A stretch of DNA of 64,000 bases, taken from Chitinophaga jiangningensis (GTDB lineage: Bacteria; Bacteroidota; Bacteroidia; Chitinophagales; Chitinophagaceae). The stretch lies in contig NZ_FRBL01000005.1 in the NCBI RefSeq assembly GCF_900142605.1, forward strand, positions 310,001 through 374,000. Direction: 5' to 3'. The stretch's first letter is position 1. Every line of letters starts with the position of its first letter. A program made the position numbers and the translations under genes. The notes below the pieces were generated by a model that did not search any database, was not told the origin of the DNA, and worked only from the letters and a program-made list of their open reading frames with translations. This document shows positions 17,495 to 25,787 of this stretch, piece by piece.

Positions 17495-18172
17495 TTACTC
17501 TTCGGTTTTCTTTTTGCGTGGTTTAGCAGCTTTTTTAGGCTCTTCACCTTCAGCAGCTTCTTCTTTTTTCGCTTTCGCAGCTTTTTTAGGTTTTTCTTCC
17601 CCTTCAGCCTCTTCGCCTTCTGCTTTAGCAGCTTTTTTAGCGCGAGGTTTTTTAGGTTTTTCCTCTTCGGCTACTTCGGTAGCTTCAGCAGGTGCAGCTG
17701 CGGCTGCTTTGGTTTTTTTCTCCTTAGCAGGAGCCGGAGCTTCTTCCACTACAGCTTCTTCTTCACCTTCTTCTGCCAGAATTTCTTCAAATTTCAGCAG
17801 GTCGTTGGCTTTCAGGATGGTAAACCATTTCACCATTTTTTTCATATCGCTCACATATACTCTTTCTTCGTCGAAGTCAGGGTATACATTCTTGAAATAG
17901 GCTTTGATAGTATTGTTATCAGCTTTCGCATCCAGTGGAGGGAAGGCTGCAGCTTTTTCGTCCATCGCTTTGAAAACTTCTGCCAGGTTTACGTTTTCGC
18001 CGGTGGTAAAAACTTCAATACTTTCCAGTGGAGTAAAATTATGCACGCGGGAAGACACAAACCTAGTGCTTTTATCTTCCAGTGACCTAACGATGGCGCC
18101 ATCTTGTTTGCTGGCCATTAACTGAAACAAACCGCCCAATCCGGTTACTGCAACAATTTCTCTGTACTGCAT
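17495..18172 (-). CDS. DUF5606 protein with Lys/Ala/Glu-rich histone-like tail
   Basis: 225 residues from ATG 18170-18172 (MQYREIVAVTGLGGLF); a longer reading from 18229 would cross the promoter element at 18193-18200. Residues 1-135 match the Bacteroidota-specific DUF5606 domain, whose function is unknown. From about residue 138 the protein becomes low-complexity: an acidic stretch (EEGEEEAVVEEAP) and then repeats of KPKKAAK, KPRAKKAAK and KKEEAAEGEE to the end (PRKKKTEE). That composition recalls histone H1-like or ribosome-associated tails and could bind nucleic acid; this is inference. A single gene with its own promoter and terminator. Confidence 0.88.
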   Translation of the reverse strand: MQYREIVAVTGLGGLFQLMASKQDGAIVRSLEDKSTRFVSSRVHNFTPLESIEVFTTGENVNLAEVFKAMDEKAAAFPPLDAKADNNTIKAYFKNVYPDFDEERVYVSDMKKMVKWFTILKANDLLKFEEILAEEGEEEAVVEEAPAPAKEKKTKAAAAAPAEATEVAEEEKPKKPRAKKAAKAEGEEAEGEEKPKKAAKAKKEEAAEGEEPKKAAKPRKKKTEE

Positions 18173-18192
18173 GTTCAAATTTTTAGGAAGCG

Positions 18193-18200
18193 CAAATATA
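18193..18200 (-). promoter_or_regulatory. Minus-7 element of the DUF5606 gene
   Basis: On the minus strand TATATTTG, an exact TAnnTTTG, 20 bases before the ATG at 18172. A TTG lies about 26 bases further upstream, slightly beyond the usual spacing. Confidence 0.45.
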
Positions 18201-18266
18201 AATAATTCTAATAGATTGCCCGCTGACAAATTTACCGTTAAGCGGCATCCTTGTCACCAGACCTTG

Positions 18267-19994
18267 TTAATGAAAATTTCTGGCCAGAATTACCGGCTCT
18301 TTCCAGCGCCGGGTTTGACCTTTGAGGTTAAATATTTCGATTAAAAATATATAAACACCTGCCGGCAAAAGTACTTTTTTTTCATCACATCCGTCCCAGG
18401 TCCAGGAAGCGGTGCCGGAAAGCAGCATATTCTTTACCAGCGTGCGTATAGGCTTGCCTGTTATGTCGTATATACCGACAGTCCCCATCCACTGCTGCTT
18501 TCCCAGTTCAAGACTACATTTGGCCACCTGGCTTCCCCCGGCTGATTCCGGGGTAAAAAAAGGTGTTAAGTTGCTGAAATTTAGTTCTTCCGGGCGGCCA
18601 GCCGGCACTTCCCTTATCCATCCGGGGGTGGCGAACCCGTCGTTGGATGGGGTGGAAGTCCAGTTATCCGCCTTTGCTGCGGGGTGCTCAAAACTAATCC
18701 TTGCCAGTGAGATCCCTTCGCCGTCGTGTAATAAGCGGAAATGCCAGTCAGCGTTGTATTTCAGGAGGTCCTGCTCCACCGAGTCTGTGGAACTCAGGAG
18801 TAACTGACCACCTGCTACGTAGGTGGCCGGCATGTTTATTTCCGTTATGCCTCTTGGCTGCGTGCAGCCATACCTGTTGCAAAGCGCCATGGCATTAGCG
18901 GTAAAAGCCAGGCACTGGCCCGGTAAAAGGATACGGTGATCGTTACTCAGCCTTTTGGCCGGATCGGCGCCTGCATCTCCCCGTATATTCCTGAAAACGA
19001 GCTGCTGGAGGTCTATTGCGTGATTGCCTTTATTCACAATTTCAATAAACCCCGGGATATCTTTGTCCGGGTCAAAGAGTATCTCACTAAACAGTAACTG
19101 GCCAGTGTCAGCCGGCGTGGGCATGGCCAGCGGCAAATCGGTGAATTGCAGGCTTTCCATGCCGGTACAGCTGATGAGCTTTTTTGTATGGAGATAATAT
19201 TTTTCCGAAGGCAGCATTGCCGTCTCCCATTCCACCAATACCCTGGTAAACAAGGGCGGTATAACGGTAACGCGACTGGCATGGAGTACCCTGCCTGAGC
19301 CGGTTTCAGTAAGTTCGTAACAGGACGGAATGGCCGCTGTGCTACTATCCAGTGGAATGGCAAATACAAGCTGGGTATGAATGCTATCGGGTATGCTGCT
19401 GTACAGGAGATCAGGCCGGAGTTGCTCATCCCAGTCCGCCGCGGCCGCATTGATATTTCCAGGGGTACCGCCTGCGGCTGCGGTGCTGGCGCGCCAATTG
19501 GACTTTCCGGCACAGGGGATCGCGTCGTTGATCATTTCAAGGCTGTAGCCTCCGTCGTCTTTTGCCGGATGATTATACCAGGAACGGTTATACGAAACTG
19601 CATGTATAACTTCCCGCCTGGGAGTATATAATACGATGACGCCTGTATCATCTGCAATAGCGGGCCATCTGGCAATGGGGATAATAGTGGCATGCGGAAA
19701 GCTGTCCACCGCCGTTTGCTGGCATAGCAATCCCAGTTCCTCCGGCGGCAATGTTACTGCGGGCAGGATTACTTCCCGGCTGTTTACTTTCAGGATACAA
19801 TCTTTCAGGTTGATGGCTTCTTTGGTCCGGTTTAGTAACTCCAGGTATTCAATGGGGGGCAGGCCCTTTGCCGGTGTAGGTTTAGCCATGATTTCATGAA
19901 TCACTATTTCATGAATGTGGGGATATATGGTATCTGCTGCCATCAGTGATGCTGCACGCATGACCAATGCATGACAAACAAGGGTTAAAAACAT
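18267..19994 (-). CDS. Secreted lamin-tail-domain protein with C-terminal beta domain
   Basis: 575 residues with a signal peptide (residues 1-20). Two lamin-tail-like beta-sandwich domains can be read. The first, at about residues 25-155, has IVIHEIMAKPTPAKGLPPIEYLELLN, with the typical intact phrase EYLELLNRT. The second, at about 290-420, has LLFSEILFDPDKDIPGFIEIVN. The C-terminus (about 490-575) has VGIYDITGKPIRTLVKN and LPAGVYIFLIEIF, like the FlgD-like/T9SS-associated end domain of surface proteins that keep a cell-surface anchor. Such proteins are exported, often with nuclease or phosphatase partners, but none is adjacent. Function unknown. Confidence 0.8.
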   Translation of the reverse strand: MFLTLVCHALVMRAASLMAADTIYPHIHEIVIHEIMAKPTPAKGLPPIEYLELLNRTKEAINLKDCILKVNSREVILPAVTLPPEELGLLCQQTAVDSFPHATIIPIARWPAIADDTGVIVLYTPRREVIHAVSYNRSWYNHPAKDDGGYSLEMINDAIPCAGKSNWRASTAAAGGTPGNINAAAADWDEQLRPDLLYSSIPDSIHTQLVFAIPLDSSTAAIPSCYELTETGSGRVLHASRVTVIPPLFTRVLVEWETAMLPSEKYYLHTKKLISCTGMESLQFTDLPLAMPTPADTGQLLFSEILFDPDKDIPGFIEIVNKGNHAIDLQQLVFRNIRGDAGADPAKRLSNDHRILLPGQCLAFTANAMALCNRYGCTQPRGITEINMPATYVAGGQLLLSSTDSVEQDLLKYNADWHFRLLHDGEGISLARISFEHPAAKADNWTSTPSNDGFATPGWIREVPAGRPEELNFSNLTPFFTPESAGGSQVAKCSLELGKQQWMGTVGIYDITGKPIRTLVKNMLLSGTASWTWDGCDEKKVLLPAGVYIFLIEIFNLKGQTRRWKEPVILARNFH

Positions 19995-20110
19995 AATAAA
20001 AATATTTAAAGAGAGAATGAAATTACGCGTGTTTAAGATGCTATTCCTTTAGCAGATGTTAACGGCTGATAAAAACATGACAGAGATTATGAAAAGAGCC
20101 AGCGATATAT

Positions 20111-20118
20111 TAATTTTG
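20111..20118 (+). promoter_or_regulatory. Minus-7 element of asd
   Basis: TAATTTTG fits TAnnTTTG, 30 bases before the asd ATG. TTA occurs 21 bases upstream in place of TTG. Confidence 0.5.
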
Positions 20119-20148
20119 ACCTTCCTAAAAATTAAAATGTAAAATAAA

Positions 20149-21138
20149 ATGAAAGTTGCCGTAGTAGGAGCTACCGGACTGGTAGGCTCAAAAATGTTAC
20201 AAGTGTTGACAGAAAGGAATTTCCCTGTCACAGAATTGATTCCAGTGGCTTCTGAGAAGTCAGTAGGTAAGGAAGTAACATTTAAGGGCAAGGGCTATAA
20301 GGTGGTTAGTGCAGATACGGCAATTGCCATGAAACCAAATGTAGCTATCTTCTCTGCTGGTGGCAGCACTTCCCTGGAGTGGGCGCCTAAGTTTGCTGCA
20401 GCAGGTATCACTGTTATCGATAACTCCAGTGCCTGGAGAATGGACCCAACCAAAAAACTGGTGGTGCCTGAAGTGAATGGTGATGCACTGACTCCTGAGG
20501 ACAAAATCATTGCAAACCCTAACTGCTCTACCATTCAGATGGTGCTGGTGTTAAAGCCACTGCACGAGCAATATAAAATCAAGAGGGTAGTAGTATCTAC
20601 CTATCAGTCAGTAACCGGTACCGGCGTAAAAGCGGTAAACCAGTTAATGAACGAAAGGCAGGGTATCCAGGGTGAAATGGCATATGCTTACCCTATTGAC
20701 CTGAACGTTATTCCTCAGATCGACGTATTTCTCGACAACGGCTATACGAAAGAGGAAATGAAAATGACCAACGAAACCAAAAAGATCATGGGCGACGACC
20801 AGATCCAGGTAACGGCAACCACTGTACGAATTCCTGTAATGGGCGGTCATAGTGAAGCAGTAAACATCGAGTTTGATAAGGAATACGAATTGGCAGACAT
20901 CCGCAACCTGCTGGCTAAAACGCCTGGTGTGATTGTGGTTGACAATCCTTCCAAAGCGGAATACCCAATGCCTAAGGATGCCCACGACAAAGACGAAGTT
21001 TTTGTAGGACGTATCCGCAGGGATGAAACACAGCCTAAAACGGTAAACATGTGGATAGTAGCGGATAACCTCAGAAAAGGTGCTGCCACTAACGCTGTTC
21101 AGATCGCAGAGTTCCTGATGGCTAAGAATTGGTTATAA
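20149..21138 (+). CDS. asd: Aspartate-semialdehyde dehydrogenase
   Basis: Reduces aspartyl phosphate to aspartate semialdehyde with NADPH, feeding lysine, diaminopimelate, threonine and methionine synthesis. 329 residues. NADP-binding start MKVAVVGATGLVGSKML, the active-site cysteine Cys126 in NPNCST, and the histidine region VMGGHSEAVNIEF with the substrate-binding residues around it. The length matches the bacterial family. It stands alone between a TAnnTTTG promoter and a textbook terminator. The codon choice and A-rich leader are typical of the strongly expressed housekeeping genes in this window. Confidence 0.97.
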   Translation: MKVAVVGATGLVGSKMLQVLTERNFPVTELIPVASEKSVGKEVTFKGKGYKVVSADTAIAMKPNVAIFSAGGSTSLEWAPKFAAAGITVIDNSSAWRMDPTKKLVVPEVNGDALTPEDKIIANPNCSTIQMVLVLKPLHEQYKIKRVVVSTYQSVTGTGVKAVNQLMNERQGIQGEMAYAYPIDLNVIPQIDVFLDNGYTKEEMKMTNETKKIMGDDQIQVTATTVRIPVMGGHSEAVNIEFDKEYELADIRNLLAKTPGVIVVDNPSKAEYPMPKDAHDKDEVFVGRIRRDETQPKTVNMWIVADNLRKGAATNAVQIAEFLMAKNWL

Positions 21139-21227
21139 TCATACTGTTGTGCTATGCAATTCCCGTAATATAACAGCAGTAACATAGTACCGGTAACGGA
21201 TAAACGAAGTTTAATCTGTAACATATT

Positions 21228-21259
21228 AAAAGCAAGCGAATTATCGCTTGCTTTTTTTT
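21228..21259 (+). terminator. Rho-independent terminator after asd
   Basis: Stem AAAAGCAAGCG/CGCTTGCTTTT with loop AATTAT, continuing into a run of eight or nine Ts. Confidence 0.92.
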
Positions 21260-21277
21260 ATCCATTTTATAATAACA

Positions 21278-21304
21278 TAACTTTGCACGTGTAAAAATTA
21301 CACG
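21278..21304 (+). promoter_or_regulatory. Minus-7 element followed by a perfect palindrome
   Basis: TAACTTTG (21278-21285) fits TAnnTTTG. Three bases later begins CGTGTAA-AAA-TTACACG (21288-21304), a perfect 7+3+7 inverted repeat covering the expected transcription start. It may be an operator for the 83-residue gene downstream, whose leader would be about 150 bases long. Confidence 0.5.
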
Positions 21305-21445
21305 GAAGTAGTATTGATTTGTGGTAGATAAAATTCAATTTTGGAATTAATAATCCTATGCCAGCTAAACTGATTCTGAGTAGTCCGATTTTAGAGCGCG
21401 TGTGAACTTTTTCGCTATTGTCTAACGAAAACACCCTTAAGTCCT

Positions 21446-21697
21446 ATGAAAACCAACACCAATCGTGAGCTTTTGTTAATGCACAAGTTTACCGAAGAGT
21501 GGAGCACTAACTTTTCCTCCCAGGTATCCAGGATCATGAACATTGTTGATCAGCAGGATACATTGGACGGCATCATTCCAATTATAGAAGTGGCCAATGT
21601 TTACAATCAGAAATTTGCACACACCAGAACTGACAAGGAAGATCTCCTGAAAAACAGGAAAGCGCGACCTTTTGAGTTCCTCATCCACAAAAACTAA
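21446..21697 (+). CDS. Small hypothetical protein, 83 residues
   Basis: Not recognised. 83 residues, soluble, predicted largely helical (residues 5-55), with a basic C-terminal end (KNRKARPFEFLIHKN). The start is MKTNTNRELLLMHKFTEEW. The gene has an unusually long leader and a palindrome at its likely transcription start, so it seems to be regulated on its own. The downstream hairpin at 21731-21760 is shared with the convergent DUF2461 gene. A real gene is likely because the frame is open, has a sensible A-rich upstream region, and is separated from its neighbours by regulatory elements. Confidence 0.6.
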   Translation: MKTNTNRELLLMHKFTEEWSTNFSSQVSRIMNIVDQQDTLDGIIPIIEVANVYNQKFAHTRTDKEDLLKNRKARPFEFLIHKN

Positions 21698-21730
21698 AGG
21701 TTTATGAATTGCTGACTTTTACGTAATTAA

Positions 21731-21760
21731 AACCGGGCTGGATCAGTCCATAGCCCGGTT
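21731..21760. terminator. Bidirectional hairpin between the small gene and the DUF2461 gene
   Basis: Perfect 9-base stem AACCGGGCT/AGCCCGGTT with a 12-base loop; it contains the stop codon of the DUF2461 gene. On the minus strand it is followed by TTTTAATTACG. Confidence 0.7.
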
Positions 21761-22402
21761 AATAAATTGCAGCAGCGGTTGCATCAGGGAAAATGTTTTG
21801 AGTATATCTCGTACCAGCGCGGGCTGTACAACAGCATCGTCTGAAAGGGAACGGGTTACCACCAGACTTTTTAGTCTGAGATAGGCAATAGCCGGATTAT
21901 CCGGCTGATAGCCCTGCGGTGCTGTTTTCAGGGATTCCCCTTCTACCTTCCCAAAATGTTTAATAAACTCTTTATTGGAAATGATACTTTCGAATTCGTC
22001 GAAATTGTAATCAATTTCCTGTCGTACCTTTTTCAGTACCGGAGCGGGAGGCATCCACAGGCCGCCCCCGGCAAAACTATTTCCGCCCGGTTCCAGGTGA
22101 AAATAATATCCTGCCAGCGGGGATTTTTTACCGCCCTGCTGGAAAGCAGCTCCCATATTCGTTTTGTAAGGGGTCTTATCTTTTGAGAACCTAACATCTT
22201 TATAGATCCTGAACACACAATCTTTTACCTGAAGGCCGGCCAGGGTGGGATCCTGTTTTTGAACACCATCGATTACCTGCTGTACCAGTGTTTCGAAGTC
22301 ATCTTTGGCAGTTTCGTACTCCTGCCGGTGATCATCGAACCAGGGTTTGGTATTATGTTGTTTTAAAGTCCGCAGAAACTTTAACGTGGAAGACTGTAAC
22401 AT
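21743..22402 (-). CDS. DUF2461 family protein
   Basis: 219 residues, cytosolic. The family signature is clear: the start MLQSSTLKFLRTLKQHNTKPWFDDHRQEY, then FRIYKDVRFSKDKTPYKTNMG and GYYFHLEPGGNSFAGGGLWMP. DUF2461 (TIGR02453) is widespread in bacteria and fungi; its biochemical role is not established. Length and motifs are complete. It is the first gene on the minus strand here and is separated by about 150 bases from the porin gene upstream in transcription, whose 3' end lies at 22553. Confidence 0.92.
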   Translation of the reverse strand: MLQSSTLKFLRTLKQHNTKPWFDDHRQEYETAKDDFETLVQQVIDGVQKQDPTLAGLQVKDCVFRIYKDVRFSKDKTPYKTNMGAAFQQGGKKSPLAGYYFHLEPGGNSFAGGGLWMPPAPVLKKVRQEIDYNFDEFESIISNKEFIKHFGKVEGESLKTAPQGYQPDNPAIAYLRLKSLVVTRSLSDDAVVQPALVRDILKTFSLMQPLLQFINRAMD

Positions 22403-22552
22403 TTATCCGGAATTAATTTTCCCCAAGATAATAATTGTTACGAAGAAGTGCATCCTGTTCCGGTGGCAATGGGGAAACCCTGCAGGCTGCCTAAGCACCC
22501 GCAGGGTCGATTCTCATAAAGCAGTATTCAGCGTTGTAATCCTTATCAGGTG

Positions 22553-23638
22553 TTAAAAATGGTATGTTGCAGCAAATAATACGTTTGCGGTAGTGGTGGT
22601 GGCAGTGCCATCCTTTTTATTGAAGAGGTCAACAGAAGACTTATCCAGTCTGAATTCTGGTATTAAAGTAAGGTTTCCTATCTTATAATTAAATGACAGG
22701 GTACCGGCTACTATATTTCCTCCTTCCGGAGATGCAGCATATACTTTGAGTGCGTCTTTGTCACTGAAATATTCTCCCCTGAGCGTAAGGCCGAATTTAT
22801 CAGTGAAATCGGCATTGATGTACAGGGCAGATCCCCACCAATTGGCGCTTGCGTTGGCTTCGCCTTTTATTTTGGTATCGAGATAGGTACTATAGGTACC
22901 GTTATAGCCTAGTCCGAATTTTTCGGTTACCTGGTAAGTAGCCACTACGTCTACCTGGTGGTTCTGAATGCCGCTGGTATCTCTTCCTTCGAGGTAGTTC
23001 AGGTATAACTTCACCGGAGTTTCTGCCGGCGCCCAGCCCAGTTGTGCACCTATATATTTATGGCTGTTTAAAGTAACAGATTTCAGGTCGGTTGGATTAA
23101 AAACACCCACCATGGCGGAGAGGGAAGAGCTTAAAGCCACATCCGCCTTCACACCTGTATGGAAGAAAGGACCGTAGCTGAACATATAACTCATGCTATA
23201 GTTCCTGTTCAGATAAGCATCTACCAGTTCGTAGCCTACGTGTGTGCCGTAGCTACCGAGACTCAATTTAATTTTATCAGTTACCTGATAGGACACATAC
23301 AATTGTTTGATGGCCATTGATAAGCCGTTGGTGGAGCCGGGTACATCATTGTAGGAAAATTCTCCGGCACGACGTCCAAAACCGAGGTCGGCAACGATAC
23401 TACCTTTTTTAAAGCTGTGCTCTGCTTTCAGCGAAACCATGCCCAGCTCAAAGGAGTTGTGGGAGTTGGTAAAGCTGGTTTTATTATCCGTATAGTTACC
23501 ATTCAGGTTATACTTATAATATACATCCGCGGAACCGGACAATTTAAAAGCAGGGACGGTGGTAGTATCTGTCGATGTTTGTGCATATGCAGACAATAAG
23601 CTGCCAGTCGCGAATAAGGTGGTAAGCATTCGTTTCAT
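22553..23638 (-). CDS. Outer-membrane porin, OmpL-like bbp2 family
   Basis: 361 residues with a signal peptide ending AYAQ (residue 20). The mature part alternates beta strands and turns: FKLSGSADVYYKYNLNG, then a set of paired strands, and ends NVLFAATYHF with the terminal aromatic of an outer-membrane barrel. It matches the putative beta-barrel porin-2 (OmpL-like) group, often found next to ammonium transporters in Bacteroidota, as here. It may allow small nitrogen compounds across the outer membrane; that role is inferred from its position after amtB. The 318-base gap to amtB holds a large stem-loop. Confidence 0.85.
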   Translation of the reverse strand: MKRMLTTLFATGSLLSAYAQTSTDTTTVPAFKLSGSADVYYKYNLNGNYTDNKTSFTNSHNSFELGMVSLKAEHSFKKGSIVADLGFGRRAGEFSYNDVPGSTNGLSMAIKQLYVSYQVTDKIKLSLGSYGTHVGYELVDAYLNRNYSMSYMFSYGPFFHTGVKADVALSSSLSAMVGVFNPTDLKSVTLNSHKYIGAQLGWAPAETPVKLYLNYLEGRDTSGIQNHQVDVVATYQVTEKFGLGYNGTYSTYLDTKIKGEANASANWWGSALYINADFTDKFGLTLRGEYFSDKDALKVYAASPEGGNIVAGTLSFNYKIGNLTLIPEFRLDKSSVDLFNKKDGTATTTTANVLFAATYHF

Positions 23639-23956
23639 TTACGTATGAATTTGGTTGATAAAATGGTAAGACGTATATGCTGCCTTTTCTGCGTTGTTTT
23701 GGGGGTGCGTGCGTACTTTGCGCGGGTTCAGGTAACTTCTACATACTCAGTAAGTAACGTGCATGCGATAGCTAGTTAGGAACGGATAGTTAACGAAGCC
23801 GGTTGCAGGCAGTTCCACCGTTGTCGGCTTCCTGCGTTAACTATCCATTCCAGGGTCTTCTAACGTGTTCGGGTAAACGAACAGCTATTAATACAGTTGA
23901 TAAAGGTCCAGATCAAAGAACTTTAATTCATTTGCTATGTTAAAGGGGCGCGCTGT
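23639..23956. other. 318-base gap between amtB and the porin gene
   Basis: Contains the 73-base stem-loop at 23779-23851 and no credible ORF. No exact TAnnTTTG element was found on the minus strand, so the porin may be read from the amtB transcript or from a promoter of another class. Confidence 0.4.
23779..23851. promoter_or_regulatory. Large stem-loop with two mutually exclusive inner helices
   Basis: Outer stem GGATAGTTAAC/GTTAACTATCC is perfect and extends through GGAA/TTCC. Inside it either AAGCCG (23796-23801) pairs with CGGCTT (23825-23830), or GCAGG (23805-23809) pairs with CCTGC (23831-23835). These two helices cross, so only one can form at a time, as in a switch. It lies between amtB and the porin gene. 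Confidence 0.5.
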
Positions 23957-25348
23957 TCAGGAGTGCGCCAGTTCTGCTTCTTCCTTCAGATCACCTTCTG
24001 TGTCGACGGTCATCATTGCAGGATGATAGCTTTCGTTGTGCTGTGTAGCATCGAGGCCGAGTGACTCTTCGTCGTCGCTAACACGCAGCGGGTGAACCCA
24101 GTCGATCACTTTGAAGATGCCGTAGGATACTGCGAAGCTGTAAGCTACTACGAGGAACAGACCGAGTGCCTGGTTTTTGAACAGGTCGAAGTTGCCATAG
24201 AACCAACCGTCGTTACCAGCGCTGTTCATAGCTTTGGTAGCGAAAACGCCGGTCAGGAGCATACCTACCATACCACCTACACCATGGCAAGGGAATACGT
24301 CGAGGGTATCGTCGATGCTGGTTTTGGATTTCCAATGCACCATCATGTTGGAGATGATTGCGGCAACAAATCCGATGAATATACTTTGTGGGATAGCAAC
24401 ATAACCTGCGGCAGGTGTGATGGCCACCAGACCAACTACAGCACCGATACAGAAACCGAGGGCTGAGGGCTTGCGACCACGCACCACATCAAAGAATACC
24501 CAGGATAATCCGGCAGCAGCAGTGGCAGTGTTAGTGGTAGCGAATGCGGTGGCTGCGAGTTGGTTAGCGCCCAGTGCGGAACCGGCGTTGAAACCGAACC
24601 AGCCAAACCAGAGCAAACCGGTACCCAGGAGTACAAAAGGAATATTTGCAGGCTGTAATTCTTTCTTTTCAATATGATCTTTTCTGCGTTTCAGTACAAT
24701 TGCACCAGCGAGGGCCGCGCAACCAGCAGAAATGTGTACTACCGTACCACCGGCAAAGTCGAGTACCCCTAACTTAAACAGGATACCATCCGGATGCCAG
24801 GTCCAGTGTGCAATTGGAGCGTACACCAGGATGCTGAACAGCACCATAAACAATACATAGGAGGTAAAACGGATTCTTTCTGCTACCGCACCCACTACCA
24901 GTGCAGGGGTGATGATCGCAAACTTCATCTGGAAGAGGGCGAACAGCAGGAGAGGAATGGTAGGGGCGAGGCTCCATGGTTCGCCGCTGCCTACATTATT
25001 AAACATAAAGAAAGTGGTGGGGTCACCAATCAGTCCTCCGTGGGACTTACCAAATGCCAGACTAAAACCGACAACTACCCAAACAACGCTGATAAGGCCG
25101 GTGGCAATGAAGCTTTGCATCATTGTGGAGATTACGTTCTTTCTATTAACCATACCGCCATAGAAGAAGGATAATCCCGGAGTCATTAAGAATACCAGTG
25201 AAGATGCTACCAGAATCCAGGCGATATCTGCTGTGCTATATTTACTGGCATCGGAATAAGAGGGGAGCGTGGGAATAAAAATCCCGATTACGGCAACTAC
25301 CGCTAAAAAAATAAAGGGTAGGTAGTCTTGAAACGATTTTTTCATCAT
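23957..25348 (-). CDS. amtB: Ammonium transporter AmtB
   Basis: 463 residues with about eleven membrane helices. Conducts ammonia/ammonium across the inner membrane. Family marks are ADIAWILVASSLVFLMTPGLSFFYGG near the N-terminus, the first pore histidine in FAGGTVVHISAG, the second in FPCHGVGGMVGML, and NAGSALGAN. The C-terminal tail is long and acidic (about residues 420-463, DDEESLGLDATQHNES), different from the short PII-contacting tail of E. coli AmtB, and no glnB/glnK gene is adjacent. The first codons read MMKK; either methionine could start. It is probably followed by the porin gene on the same transcript. Confidence 0.97.
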   Translation of the reverse strand: MMKKSFQDYLPFIFLAVVAVIGIFIPTLPSYSDASKYSTADIAWILVASSLVFLMTPGLSFFYGGMVNRKNVISTMMQSFIATGLISVVWVVVGFSLAFGKSHGGLIGDPTTFFMFNNVGSGEPWSLAPTIPLLLFALFQMKFAIITPALVVGAVAERIRFTSYVLFMVLFSILVYAPIAHWTWHPDGILFKLGVLDFAGGTVVHISAGCAALAGAIVLKRRKDHIEKKELQPANIPFVLLGTGLLWFGWFGFNAGSALGANQLAATAFATTNTATAAAGLSWVFFDVVRGRKPSALGFCIGAVVGLVAITPAAGYVAIPQSIFIGFVAAIISNMMVHWKSKTSIDDTLDVFPCHGVGGMVGMLLTGVFATKAMNSAGNDGWFYGNFDLFKNQALGLFLVVAYSFAVSYGIFKVIDWVHPLRVSDDEESLGLDATQHNESYHPAMMTVDTEGDLKEEAELAHS

Positions 25349-25787
25349 AGCATTTGATTTTAAATTTCTTAAATAAAAGTAGGTGTGAAATTTAAAACAT
25401 CAAATAGAAGGGCTTAAAAATAGAATTATTTGAATTTAGGGGCTAAATATTGAGTCAGTTCTAATCAAATAATAAATAATTATAATATTAATTATTATTT
25501 TTTAGAATATATGGGGAGATATGGGCGCAATTATGAATACTAACTAGTTAATATTTAATTAGTTATATGAATATTATGGGAACGTTAACAAATTTCTAAA
25601 ATGGGCGTAACAGTTGCTACTGCAATTATAAAAACATCACATTAAATTATTTATTATAAGTAAAATACGTATGTAAATTTTTATAAGACGAAATAGAATC
25701 GCCCATATCATATAATAAATAATTACATATATGATATAGGCGATCGAATGAATGAATATTTCAATTCCGGGCAAAAAATCGTTGATT
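25349..25787. other. AT-rich 439-base region between uvrB and amtB with repeated ATGGGCG and an inverted repeat
   Basis: ATGGGCG occurs at 25521-25527 and 25601-25607 on the plus strand and at 25700-25706 on the minus strand. The last copy is part of a near-perfect 16-base inverted repeat, arms 25699-25714 and 25728-25743, with one mismatch. The rest is AT-rich with no credible ORF. It is both the uvrB 3' flank and the amtB upstream region, so the motif may bind a nitrogen regulator. Confidence 0.45.

Larger units (their letters stand above)
21139..21445 (+). other. 307-base intergenic region between asd and the 83-residue gene
   Basis: Holds the asd terminator, the promoter and palindrome at 21278-21304, and then a leader of about 150 bases. 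In the leader a 15-codon ORF (ATG 21358 to TGA 21405, MPAKLILSSPILERV) is possible, but I have no evidence that it is translated. Confidence 0.4.
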
